From assembly GCA_035635475.1 (NCBI GenBank), contig DASQAZ010000055.1, forward strand, positions 9,705 through 73,704: a stretch of 64,000 nt of DNA. Direction: 5' to 3'. Shown here one piece after another: positions 1 through 10,780 of the stretch. How positions within the stretch are numbered: the first letter of the stretch is position 1; each line of letters starts with the position of its first letter. Source of the DNA: VBOC01 sp035635475. Its GTDB lineage: Bacteria; Bacteroidota; Ignavibacteria; UBA10030; SZUA-254. A program made the translations under genes and the position numbers. The notes below the pieces were generated by a model that saw only the letters and a program-made list of their open reading frames with translations, was not told where the DNA came from and did no database searches.

Positions 1-510
1 CCTGTCGCCGATAATAAGCGGAAGCCATTGGGTGGCGCCTGCCGCAGGCACGCTGCCGCGGGCGACGCCCACATGCCTGATGAACGTGTCCTGGGCAGCC
101 ACCGCAAGATCGCACGACATCTGCAGCTCATTTCCGCCGCCAACGACCATGCCATTGATTCGGGCGATCGTCGGTTTTCCGATGTTCCGCAGTCGTTCAA
201 AGGTCTCGATGAAAACTCCCATCCACTTGTAAAAATCCGAAGGCCGGTCCATGAAATCCTTGGCCCACTCGCTTACATCGGCACCGGTGCAGAAGGCCTT
301 CGAGCCGGCGCCGGTGAGGACTACAACCGCGACTTTATCATCCCAGCTCGCATCCTCGAACGCAGCAGCCAGATCGCGTAGTGTGCCCAAATTAAGCGCG
401 TTGTGGACCTCCGGTCGATTGATTGTCACCGTGGCCCGGTAGTTGCCCTTTGTATAGAGAATATTGCGGAATTTCAGCGAAGAGGCGGGCCTGCCGGCGT
501 AGACGCTCAT
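1..510 (-). CDS. Crotonase (enoyl-CoA hydratase/isomerase) family protein, 3' end outside window
   Basis: The first 170 residues are visible; the C-terminus lies beyond position 1. The crotonase fold is clear: an N-terminal VTINRPEVHNALN strand-turn, the first oxyanion-hole segment KAFCTGAD (residues 71-78) and the second, MVVGGGNEL (121-129). The glutamate equivalent to rat crotonase Glu144 is kept (E128). The Glu164 equivalent is not: the segment reads HVGVARGSVPAAGAT, closer to MenB/BadI-type crotonases (which have GxVGxxxGS) than to true hydratases. By inference it may be a ring-cleaving hydrolase, synthase or isomerase acting on an acyl-CoA. The ATG start overlaps the stop of the upstream EthD gene by four bases (ATGA), so the two are translationally coupled. 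The exact substrate cannot be told. Confidence 0.88.
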   Translation of the reverse strand, partial: MSVYAGRPASSLKFRNILYTKGNYRATVTINRPEVHNALNLGTLRDLAAAFEDASWDDKVAVVVLTGAGSKAFCTGADVSEWAKDFMDRPSDFYKWMGVFIETFERLRNIGKPTIARINGMVVGGGNELQMSCDLAVAAQDTFIRHVGVARGSVPAAGATQWLPLIIGDR

Positions 511-809
511 CCCTGGATCTCGCCGAAGAACAGCGTGACGAGATCCGCTGCCGAACTCATCAGGTCTTTTGCCGCCGCCCGGCCCTCCGGAGACGCGTTT
601 GCCGCATTCATGGCATCAATGGTATCGTAGTGCATCTCCGCCATCACATGATACCGCGATTCGCCGATCGGAGCGCCGGTGATCTTGGTAATCTCAAGTT
701 TTCGAAGTCCGGGCGTCTTCCTGACAAGCGGTAGGTGCACGTCGTGATAATGCCGGTCGAACGCTTCAATATCGGGGGGTTTGCGGTACAGAGCGATGAG
801 TTTTACCAT
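507..809 (-). CDS. EthD family protein
   Basis: A 100-residue single-domain protein. The start MVKLIALYRKPPD, the central FDRHYHDVHLPLV and the GLRKLEI segment match the EthD/dimeric alpha-beta barrel family, small proteins often found beside catabolic or CoA-ester enzymes. It is first in a two-gene minus-strand unit with the crotonase, sharing an ATGA overlap, and has a near-consensus promoter 37-65 bases upstream. The family has no single proven reaction; some members help ether or aromatic-compound breakdown. Assignment to the family is firm; function is unknown. Confidence 0.85.
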   Translation of the reverse strand: MVKLIALYRKPPDIEAFDRHYHDVHLPLVRKTPGLRKLEITKITGAPIGESRYHVMAEMHYDTIDAMNAANASPEGRAAAKDLMSSAADLVTLFFGEIQG

Positions 810-845
810 GGCAACTTCGGAGGCGGAGGATTGGGAATGATGTGT

Positions 846-874
846 AATATAGCCAGAGGGGCCAAGAGAGTCAA
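846..874 (-). promoter_or_regulatory. Predicted sigma-70-type promoter for the EthD-crotonase unit
   Basis: On the minus strand, TTGACT (869-874) is followed by a 17-base spacer and TATATT (846-851), 37 bases before the EthD start. It lies back to back with a plus-strand promoter candidate at 884-912. Confidence 0.65.
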
Positions 875-883
875 GGGGGAAAG

Positions 884-912
884 TGGACTTTGCGGCGGAT
901 TATTGCTACCTT
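884..912 (+). promoter_or_regulatory. Predicted promoter for the DUF2723 gene
   Basis: TGGACT (884-889), 17 bases, TACCTT (907-912). The spacing and the TAnnTT -10 match the other promoters here. If it is used, transcription begins near 919, downstream of an upstream in-frame GTG at 883, which supports the GTG at 970 as the true start. Confidence 0.4.
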
Positions 913-969
913 TTGTGCTCGGATTCCTACTCCCAACCGGCACCACATCATCCTCCCATCGCCATACCT

Positions 970-2886
970 GTGAGAATCACTGCCAAGCGACTTGAGCTGA
1001 TTGTCGGGCTGCTCATCTCGGCGGCCGGCCTGCTTCTGTATCTCGTGACGCTATGCCCCACCACCGATTTTATCGACGCCGGCGAGCTCTCCACCGTGGT
1101 CCTCACCCTCGGCATTGCCCATCCGACCGGCTATCCTCTGTTTACCCTCGCCGGCTGGCTGTTTGCCCGTCTCCCGATCCCCTTGAGAAGCATCGAGCAG
1201 ATGAACCTCATGGCGGCCCTGTTCTGTTCCGCCGCCCTGTTCATGTACTTTCGGTTCTTCCTTTTCTTCCTCAGCACTCTCTCGGTCAAGAATCCGATCC
1301 CTTTGAGCGATCAGGATGGAAAAGTATCGGCCCGGGCAGTCACACGGGTGTTTATCCCGGCGGCTGCCGGGACGCTCCTTCTGGGTTTTTCCGAAACCTA
1401 CTGGTCGCAGGCCCTCTCGATCGAGGTCTATTCATTGCACCTGTTTCTCGTTGCCAGCGTGCTCTTTCTCTTTACAAAGGCAGTCGCGTCACACCTCCGC
1501 TGGTCCGATTCCAGGGTGACGGGCCTGCGCGAAGACGCGTACTGGTACGGATTCGCGTTCGTGCTCGGACTCGCGTTCACCAACCATATGACAACCATAC
1601 TCCTTGCGCCCGGATTTCTCTACCTTTATTTTACCGCATGCCGGTTCACGCCGGAGTCGAGGAGGCGATTGCTCAGGCTCGTGCCGGTGTTCCTTGCCGG
1701 TTTCTCCCTTTACTTGTACCTCCCCTTTCGTGCATCTCAACAGCCGGTCATGAACTGGGGAAACCCCCTGGATCTCGAGCGGTTCCTCTGGCATTTTACG
1801 GGAAAGCAGTACAGGGTCTGGATTTTTTCTTCCACCGAAAGCGCGGCCCGGCAGCTCCGCTATTTTTTCGACTCCGTCCTCCCTGAGTTTGCCTACTTCC
1901 CCCTGGCGTTTGCCGCGATCGGAATCTGGAACCTCTTCGCTCAGAGAAAACAGATGGCCATATTTACAACTCTGCTTTTTCTCGGGTGTCTCCTGTACTC
2001 GATCAATTACGACATTCATGATATCGATTCATACTTTCTGCTGGCGTATATCACGATTGCCATCTGGGCCGCCGCCGGCGCCGCGAGCCTGGTTGGCGCA
2101 GTGAAGAATTCCCAAACGGCAAAACGGGTTGCGGCTGTTCTCCTGGCATCCTGCATGATCCCGATCGTCGTGAACTTCTCCAAGGTGGATGAGAGCACGT
2201 TGACCATCGTGGAGCATTATACGAAGGACATGTTCAAGTCTGTGGAACCGAACGCGATTGTCTTGACCTACCAATGGGACTACTTCGTTTCGGCGTCGTA
2301 TTATTTTCAGGTCATCGAAAACGTTCGCCCCGACGTTGTCGTTATCGATAAGGAACTGCTCCGCCGTTCATGGTATTTCTTGCAGCTCCAAAAGCGTTAC
2401 CCCTGGTTGATCGAACGATCGCGGAGGGAGCTAGATGCCTACCTCGCCGAGTTACGGAAATTCGAACACGATCTCCCGTATGACCATGCCGCCATCGAGT
2501 TTCGCTACAACAGTCTGATCCACAGTTTTATTCAAAAAAACTATTCATCGCGGCCCGTTTATGCCACCCCCGAATTGGAGGGACAGTATACTTCAGGTTA
2601 CAGCCGGGTGCCATCGGGGCTCGCCTTCCGGCTCTTTGCCGATACTCTTTATCACGAGATTGTCCATCCCGGATATGCGTTCGAGGTCCCGACGAAGAAA
2701 AATAAATATGTAGACGGAATTGTGTCTCTCTATGGTCATTCCTTCTTCAATCGCGCCCTCTATCTAAACATGTTCGGCAAGAATGCCGCCGCCCTCGCAT
2801 GCGTGGATTCGGCACTCCGGGTCGCACCCGACATCCGGGAAGCCCAATTCTTGCGGGAGAAAATCCTTCGAAATGGCAGGTTTTAG
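970..2886 (+). CDS. DUF2723 family polytopic membrane protein (likely glycosyltransferase-like)
   Basis: A 638-residue membrane protein. After a short basic N-terminus comes a hydrophobic helix, then the family signature TTDFIDAGELST followed by HPTGYPLF, typical of DUF2723, a family related to PMT-type (GT-C) glycosyltransferases and common in Bacteroidota/Chlorobi relatives. About ten hydrophobic segments follow to roughly residue 400. The rest is soluble and ends in a TPR-like stretch (AALACVDSALRVAPD). The acidic D and E in the first loop correspond to the usual GT-C catalytic position. The reading frame is also open upstream to a GTG at 883 with a purine-rich stretch, but those 29 residues look non-protein-like and overlap the promoter candidate, so 970 is preferred. 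The substrate is unknown; by inference a lipid-linked sugar used in surface glycosylation. Confidence 0.82.
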   Translation: MRITAKRLELIVGLLISAAGLLLYLVTLCPTTDFIDAGELSTVVLTLGIAHPTGYPLFTLAGWLFARLPIPLRSIEQMNLMAALFCSAALFMYFRFFLFFLSTLSVKNPIPLSDQDGKVSARAVTRVFIPAAAGTLLLGFSETYWSQALSIEVYSLHLFLVASVLFLFTKAVASHLRWSDSRVTGLREDAYWYGFAFVLGLAFTNHMTTILLAPGFLYLYFTACRFTPESRRRLLRLVPVFLAGFSLYLYLPFRASQQPVMNWGNPLDLERFLWHFTGKQYRVWIFSSTESAARQLRYFFDSVLPEFAYFPLAFAAIGIWNLFAQRKQMAIFTTLLFLGCLLYSINYDIHDIDSYFLLAYITIAIWAAAGAASLVGAVKNSQTAKRVAAVLLASCMIPIVVNFSKVDESTLTIVEHYTKDMFKSVEPNAIVLTYQWDYFVSASYYFQVIENVRPDVVVIDKELLRRSWYFLQLQKRYPWLIERSRRELDAYLAELRKFEHDLPYDHAAIEFRYNSLIHSFIQKNYSSRPVYATPELEGQYTSGYSRVPSGLAFRLFADTLYHEIVHPGYAFEVPTKKNKYVDGIVSLYGHSFFNRALYLNMFGKNAAALACVDSALRVAPDIREAQFLREKILRNGRF

Positions 2887-2927
2887 GGGTTTCGGCGTTT
2901 TCCTTCGGCAAGTGGCATAAAAATTGT

Positions 2928-2956
2928 TTGACTTTTTTGCGGAAAATAGTTATATT
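2928..2956 (+). promoter_or_regulatory. Strong promoter of the tRNA-rpmG-secE-nusG-rplKAJL-rpoBC block
   Basis: TTGACT (2928-2933), a 17-base spacer and TATATT (2951-2956). The spacer contains GGAAAATA just upstream of the -10 box, exactly as in the rpsL promoter. A leader of about 200 bases separates it from the first tRNA. Confidence 0.75.
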
Positions 2957-3105
2957 ATTTTTCTGAATCCCTAAATACCTTCCTCGCAAGGCAATATGAC
3001 CCCCAAATTTCTAAAGCCCTTAGGATTGGCCGGAGGGGAGGGGGATTGTTTTTCTCATTCTGATCTGTTTGGTCAGAGTGGCGGATGGTGGTAGACTGAA
3101 CCCGC

Positions 3106-3151
3106 GCCGGCGAGGTCGTCGAGGAAATTGAAAGCGCTCGACGGGACCGGC
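3106..3151 (+). promoter_or_regulatory. Leader stem-loop just upstream of tRNA-Thr
   Basis: A nested hairpin: outer stem GCCGG (3106-3110) with CCGGC (3147-3151), inner perfect 7-bp stem CGTCGAG (3117-3123) with CTCGACG (3137-3143). It ends nine bases before tRNA-Thr. A role in processing the tRNA 5' end or in antitermination is inference. The rest of the leader (2957-3105) holds no credible ORF. Confidence 0.45.
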
Positions 3152-3160
3152 ATCCTTGAT

Positions 3161-3233
3161 GCTGGCGTAGCTCAGTTGGTAGAGCAGCTGACTTGTAATC
3201 AGCAGGTCGTTGGTTCAATTCCGACCGCCAGCT
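3161..3233 (+). tRNA. tRNA-Thr (anticodon TGT)
   Basis: A 73-base cloverleaf. The acceptor stem GCTGGCG pairs with CGCCAGC, with T as discriminator. The D-arm is GTAGCTCAGTTGGTAGAGC, the anticodon loop CTTGTAA gives TGT, and the T-arm has GGTTCAATTCC. No CCA is encoded. First of four clustered tRNAs. Confidence 0.96.
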
Positions 3234-3309
3234 CGGCTAGATCGGGCGGCATCGGTGAGAAGTGGCGGCGAACGGGCAGCGTGGATAGGAAGGACGCACA
3301 GCAGTTTGC

Positions 3310-3392
3310 GGGCAGGTAGCGAAGTGGTCAAACGCAACAGACTGTAAATCTGTCGGCTTCGGCCTTCGGAGGTTCAAATCCTTCCCTGCCCA
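3310..3392 (+). tRNA. tRNA-Tyr (anticodon GTA)
   Basis: An 83-base type II tRNA with the long variable arm expected of bacterial tRNA-Tyr. The acceptor stem GGGCAGG pairs with CCTGCCC and the anticodon loop is CTGTAAA. CCA is not encoded (the sequence continues CGG). Confidence 0.95.
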
Positions 3393-3433
3393 CGGGTAAG
3401 TAATTATAGACGTCACGCAAGGCGGGATCACAC

Positions 3434-3506
3434 GCGGGAGTAACTCAGTTGGTAGAGTCGCAGCCTTCCAAGCTGCTGGTCGCGGGTTCGAGCCCCGTCT
3501 CCCGCT
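3434..3506 (+). tRNA. tRNA-Gly (anticodon TCC)
   Basis: A 73-base cloverleaf. The acceptor stem GCGGGAG pairs with CTCCCGC and the anticodon loop CTTCCAA reads TCC. Third in the Thr-Tyr-Gly-Thr cluster. No encoded CCA. Confidence 0.96.
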
Positions 3507-3519
3507 CGGAGAGCGGATT

Positions 3520-3592
3520 GCTTGCGTAGCTCAGTTGGTAGAGCACATCCTTGGTAAGGATGAGGTCATCGGTTCAATCCCGATCGCAAGCT
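3520..3592 (+). tRNA. tRNA-Thr (anticodon GGT)
   Basis: A 73-base cloverleaf. The acceptor stem GCTTGCG pairs with CGCAAGC and the anticodon loop TTGGTAA reads GGT. It lies 13 bases after tRNA-Gly and 41 bases before rpmG. Together with the TGT isoacceptor at 3161 it covers threonine codons. No encoded CCA. Confidence 0.96.
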
Positions 3593-3633
3593 CGTCAACG
3601 TGTTCTTGACCTCAGAAAGAAGGAAGCGAAGCC

Positions 3634-3783
3634 ATGCGAGATATCATTACCCTGGAGTGCTCGGAGTGCAAGCGGCGGAATTACACGACCACCAAGAATA
3701 AGAAGAAGCAGAGCGGACGGGTCGAGTACAAGAAATACTGCCCCTGGTGCAACAAGCACACACCGCATAAGGAAACCAAGTAG
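3634..3783 (+). CDS. rpmG: 50S ribosomal protein L33 (bL33)
   Basis: A 49-residue protein starting MRDIITLECSECKRRNY and ending in HKETK, full length for bL33. It is the zinc-binding (C+) form, with CxxC pairs at C9/C12 and C36/C39. It sits between tRNA-Thr(GGT) and tRNA-Trp, at the place where tuf stands in E. coli (thrU-tyrU-glyT-thrT-tufB) and in many other bacteria. The Shine-Dalgarno is AAGAAGGA, ending about nine bases before the ATG. Confidence 0.96.
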   Translation: MRDIITLECSECKRRNYTTTKNKKKQSGRVEYKKYCPWCNKHTPHKETK

Positions 3784-3791
3784 GCGTTCAT

Positions 3792-3865
3792 ACGTCAGTA
3801 GCTCAATTGGCTAGAGCAGCGGTCTCCAAAACCGCAGGTTGGGGGTTCAAGTCCCTCCTGACGTG
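3792..3865 (+). tRNA. tRNA-Trp (anticodon CCA)
   Basis: A 74-base cloverleaf. The acceptor stem ACGTCAG pairs with CTGACGT, the discriminator is G, and the anticodon loop CTCCAAA reads CCA. It lies eight bases after the rpmG stop and just before secE, the usual position for tRNA-Trp. The 3' CCA is not encoded. Confidence 0.96.
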
Positions 3866-3900
3866 CAGGGTTTAAGGCCGCAAATTTTGAAGGATCGGGG

Positions 3901-4083
3901 ATGAAAGAAAAAATTTTGGCGTTCTTTACGGACGTCGCGAAGGAGATGAAAAAGGTCACGTGGCCCCGCCCCGAGGAGCTGCGCGAATCGACATTTATTG
4001 TTCTCATCGTTTGCGGCGTGATCGCACTGTTTGTTTTTACCGTCGACTGGTTGATCAGCAATATTCTGAAGGTGATCTTGTAA
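3901..4083 (+). CDS. secE: Preprotein translocase subunit SecE
   Basis: A 60-residue single-span membrane protein of the short bacterial form. The conserved amphipathic segment KEMKKVTWPRPEEL is followed by one hydrophobic helix (about residues 31-52). SecE clamps SecY (encoded at 28950) in the translocon. It directly precedes nusG, its near-universal neighbour. Confidence 0.96.
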   Translation: MKEKILAFFTDVAKEMKKVTWPRPEELRESTFIVLIVCGVIALFVFTVDWLISNILKVIL

Positions 4084-4093
4084 GGATGATTCG

Positions 4094-4642
4094 GTGAGCG
4101 ATCAACCCCAGGAAAAGCGTTGGTATGCGGTCCGGACCTATTCCGGGCACGAGAACAGGGTGAAGGCGCACCTCGAGAACGAGGTGAAGCTCGCGCACCT
4201 GGAAGACCGGATTTCCGCGGTCCTCGTTCCGGCTGACAAGATTTTTGAAGTCAAAGACGGGAAGAAGAAAAGCAAGACCAAAACTTTTTTCCCGGGCTAC
4301 ATCCTGATTGAGGCGCTGCTCGATAAGGAATCGAAGTATTTGATTCTCAACACGCCATCGGTCATCAGCTTCGTGGGTCCGAGGAACGAACCGACCCCGC
4401 TGCAGGCCGATGAAGTCAGGCGCCTCCTGGGCCGTATGGAAGAGCGGAAGGATGTCGAAGTCGTGGAGGTTCCGTTCAGAGTCGGCGAGGCGGTGAAGGT
4501 GGTCGACGGGCCGTTTAACAACTTCACCGGCTATGTCCAGGACGTCAACGAGGAAAAGATGAAGCTGAAGGTGATGGTGAGCATCTTCGGCCGCAAGACG
4601 CCGGTTGAGCTGGATTTCAACCAGGTCGAGGTTGAAGGATGA
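4094..4642 (+). CDS. nusG: Transcription termination/antitermination protein NusG
   Basis: 182 residues, normal length. The NGN domain opens with KRWYAVRTYSGHENRVK and includes FFPGYILIE; the C-terminal KOW domain contains GEAVKVVDGPFNNFTGYV. NusG binds the RNA polymerase clamp and links it to Rho or ribosomal S10. The start is GTG, ten bases after the secE stop, with AAGGAT upstream. It heads the rplKAJL-rpoBC part of the block. Confidence 0.97.
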   Translation: MSDQPQEKRWYAVRTYSGHENRVKAHLENEVKLAHLEDRISAVLVPADKIFEVKDGKKKSKTKTFFPGYILIEALLDKESKYLILNTPSVISFVGPRNEPTPLQADEVRRLLGRMEERKDVEVVEVPFRVGEAVKVVDGPFNNFTGYVQDVNEEKMKLKVMVSIFGRKTPVELDFNQVEVEG

Positions 4643-4669
4643 TCTCATGTATCATGGAATGAAGAAAGC

Positions 4670-5092
4670 ATGAAGAAGGTAACCGGATTTATCAAACTGC
4701 AGATCGCCGCCGGGCAGGCGAGTCCCGCCCCGCCGATCGGCCCCGCGCTCGGCCAGAAGGGCGTGAATATCATGGAGTTTTGCAAACAGTTCAATGCAAA
4801 GACTCAGGACAAGCAGGGCCTTATCATTCCGGTCGTCATTACAGTTTTCTCAGACAAGTCGTTTACTTTTATAACGAAGACCCCGCCGGCCTCCATCTTG
4901 CTGGCAAAAGCGGCGAAAGTCGAGAAGGGCTCGGGGGAACCGAATCGCACCAAGGTTGGCACGGTCACAAAAGCCCAACTGCGCGAGATCGCGGAAATGA
5001 AAATGCCCGACCTGAATGCGAATGACATCGATGCGGCAATGAGAATGATCGCGGGAACAGCCCGTAGCATGGGCATTACAGTCGAAGGATAG
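4670..5092 (+). CDS. rplK: 50S ribosomal protein L11 (uL11)
   Basis: 140 residues, normal length. The signatures GQASPAPPIGPALGQKGVNIMEFCK (positions 15-39, GTPase-centre and thiopeptide-binding region with its two prolines) and the C-terminal rRNA-binding end GTARSMGITVEG are visible. It forms the L11 stalk base with the L10/L12 proteins encoded just downstream. ATG start with GAAGAAAG upstream. Confidence 0.97.
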   Translation: MKKVTGFIKLQIAAGQASPAPPIGPALGQKGVNIMEFCKQFNAKTQDKQGLIIPVVITVFSDKSFTFITKTPPASILLAKAAKVEKGSGEPNRTKVGTVTKAQLREIAEMKMPDLNANDIDAAMRMIAGTARSMGITVEG

Positions 5093-5111
5093 CTCGAACG
5101 GGGAACGACCT

Positions 5112-5807
5112 ATGAACAAGAGCAAACGATACAGAGCGGCGCTGAAGAAAGTGGAGCAGAAGAAAAGTTACACCATCGAGGAGGCCGTCAGTCTTGTAAA
5201 AGAGATGGCTACGGCGAAATTCAACGAGGCCGTCGACATCGCGGTGCGTCTCGGAGTCGACCCGAAGAAAGCCGACCAGGCTGTCAGAGGGACCGTCGCG
5301 CTGCCGCACGGGATCGGGAAGGCCGTCCGCGTCCTCGTGCTTGCCAAACCTCCGAAAGACGAGGAAGCACGGAAGGCGGGGGCGGATCACGTCGGTTTCC
5401 AGGATTATATCCAGAAAATTCAGCAGGGATGGGCAGACGTGGATGTCATCATCGCAACGCCCGATACGATGGCCGAGGTCGGAAAGCTCGGCAAAGTGCT
5501 CGGCCCCCGCGGCCTTATGCCGAATCCGAAGAGCGGCACCGTCACCATGGACGTCGGCAAGGCGGTCGCCGAAGTGAAGGCTGGAAAGATTGAATTCCAC
5601 TTCGAGAAGGCGGGCATTGTTCATGCGATCGTGGGAAAAGCCAACTTCGATCGGGAGAAACTGATTGAAAACGTCGAGGCATTCCTGAATACGGTTGTCC
5701 GGGCCAAGCCGACCAGCGCGAAGGGCCAGTACATCAGAAGCATCGCGCTCTCGACGACGATGAGTCCCAGCGTCCGGATTGATCGGGCGGTTTTCGGAGC
5801 GCACTAA
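5112..5807 (+). CDS. rplA: 50S ribosomal protein L1 (uL1)
   Basis: 231 residues, normal length. Conserved features are FNEAVDIAVRLGVDPKKADQ near residue 40, the LGPRGLMPNPKSGT motif and the C-terminal SIALSTTMSPSVRID. L1 builds the E-site stalk and in many bacteria represses its own mRNA. It lies 19 bases after rplK; no clear L1-type operator mimic was recognised in the short gap. Confidence 0.97.
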   Translation: MNKSKRYRAALKKVEQKKSYTIEEAVSLVKEMATAKFNEAVDIAVRLGVDPKKADQAVRGTVALPHGIGKAVRVLVLAKPPKDEEARKAGADHVGFQDYIQKIQQGWADVDVIIATPDTMAEVGKLGKVLGPRGLMPNPKSGTVTMDVGKAVAEVKAGKIEFHFEKAGIVHAIVGKANFDREKLIENVEAFLNTVVRAKPTSAKGQYIRSIALSTTMSPSVRIDRAVFGAH

Positions 5808-5833
5808 AGGATCTGAAAGAATACGAGGGAACC

Positions 5834-6355
5834 ATGAATCGTTCTGAGAAAGAACAGATCATATCCGCGATGAAGGAGAAGGTGTTGCGGGCGAAGAGCC
5901 TGTTCCTCGCCGACTTTACGGGCATCACCGTCGAACAGATCACCGAGCTGAGACGGGAGTTCAGGAAATCGAACATCGACTATCATGTCGTGAAGAACAC
6001 GCTGGCGCGCAAGGCCCTTGAGAGCATCGAGGGATATGACAAGGTTCTCGACAAGCTGGTGAGCCCGACTGCGATCGCCTTTGGCTTCGACGATCCCGTG
6101 GCCCCGGCAAAGATCATCAAGAAATTTCGCGACAAGCATGAGAAACTGACGGTCAAAGCGTGCGTGATCGAGATGCAGGTGTTTGAGGGGAAGGATCTCG
6201 ATCGGCTTGCCAAGCTCCCGTCCAGAGGGGAGCTGGTTGCCGGTATCCTGGGCAGCATTCAGTCCCCGATCGCAGGAGTGGCCGGCGCCGTGGGAGCTAT
6301 GATGAGAGACCTCGTCAATATTATGGACGCCATCGAAAAGAAAAAAGCGGCCTAG
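5834..6355 (+). CDS. rplJ: 50S ribosomal protein L10 (uL10)
   Basis: 173 residues. It starts MNRSEKEQIISAMKEKVLRAKSL and has the conserved ADFTGITVEQITELRREFR and VVKNTLARKAL segments. The C-terminal helix (to IEKKKAA) is the platform for L7/L12 dimers. Only 26 bases separate it from rplA, so the long L10 leader known from E. coli is absent here. Confidence 0.96.
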   Translation: MNRSEKEQIISAMKEKVLRAKSLFLADFTGITVEQITELRREFRKSNIDYHVVKNTLARKALESIEGYDKVLDKLVSPTAIAFGFDDPVAPAKIIKKFRDKHEKLTVKACVIEMQVFEGKDLDRLAKLPSRGELVAGILGSIQSPIAGVAGAVGAMMRDLVNIMDAIEKKKAA

Positions 6356-6403
6356 GTCGGACCGCAAGAATTTCATTCACAATCGTACAAGGAGTACGCC
6401 ACC

Positions 6404-6787
6404 ATGTCAGAAGTTCAGGAAATCGTAGAAAAAATCGGTAAACTCACCCTCATCGAAGCATCGGAGCTGAAGAAAGCTCTCGAGGAGAAATTCGGGGTCA
6501 CAGCGGCCGCGCCGATGATGATGGGCGGGACTTTAGCGGCTGCGGGCGGTGCGCAACCGGCGGCGGTTGAAGCACAGACCGAGTTCACCGTCGTGCTGAA
6601 GAGCGCGGGGGCGCAGAAGATCAACGTCATCAAGGTGGTGCGGGCCGCAACGGGGCTCGGACTCAAGGAAGCGAAGGATCTTGTCGATGGCGCACCCAAG
6701 AGTGTGAAGGAGGGGGTGTCCAAGGACGACGCGGAGAAACTGAAAAAGGAGCTTGAAGAGGCCGGCGCGCAGGTCGAGTTGAAATAG
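6404..6787 (+). CDS. rplL: 50S ribosomal protein L7/L12 (bL12)
   Basis: 127 residues. The N-terminal dimerisation region is followed by an Ala/Gly/Met-rich hinge (about 40-60) and the C-terminal factor-binding domain with KINVIKVVRAATGLGLKEAKDLVDGAP. It recruits and activates EF-G and EF-Tu, both encoded downstream. The ATG has AAGGAG upstream. A structured 196-base gap follows before rpoB. Confidence 0.97.
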   Translation: MSEVQEIVEKIGKLTLIEASELKKALEEKFGVTAAAPMMMGGTLAAAGGAQPAAVEAQTEFTVVLKSAGAQKINVIKVVRAATGLGLKEAKDLVDGAPKSVKEGVSKDDAEKLKKELEEAGAQVELK

Positions 6788-6812
6788 ATCGCCCCGCTAT
6801 CGTCAACAGGCT

Positions 6813-6853
6813 CCGGAATGAGAACGGTTCTCCGGTGCACGAGAATTTTTTTT
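6813..6853 (+). terminator. Possible attenuator between rplL and rpoB
   Basis: TTCTC at 6828-6832 can pair with GAGAA upstream at 6820-6824 (supported by CCG/CGG, 6813-6815 with 6833-6835) or with GAGAA downstream at 6841-6845. The second pairing is followed at once by eight T (6846-6853), a terminator shape. The two hairpins exclude each other. The stem is only five base pairs, so strength is doubtful. E. coli has a partial terminator at the same place. Confidence 0.4.
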
Positions 6854-6894
6854 CATAACCCAAAATTCAGATAACGTTGGCAACATACTCATCG

Positions 6895-6950
6895 ATGAAA
6901 ATGGCACCGGTAGTCAATATCACAATTGGTTATCGGTGTGCTGTTTTCAT
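6895..6950 (+). promoter_or_regulatory. Long stem-loop in the rpoB 5' leader
   Basis: ATGAAAA (6895-6901) pairs with TTTTCAT (6944-6950), and after an internal loop CACCG (6905-6909) pairs with CGGTG (6934-6938). It ends 33 bases before the rpoB GTG. It could be an mRNA processing or translational control element; this is inference. No promoter of the local type was seen in the gap. Confidence 0.4.
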
Positions 6951-6983
6951 TGAGCAGCCATCAATATTAATGAGGTCAAGCAC

Positions 6984-10760
<3,777 letters not shown>

Positions 10761-10780
10761 CGAAAACGGAGAGTCGGACA

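Noticed and set aside
883..969. N-terminal 29 codons of the DUF2723 frame from GTG 883
   Set aside because: The peptide is not conserved in style, family members begin just before the first helix, and the stretch overlaps a promoter candidate.
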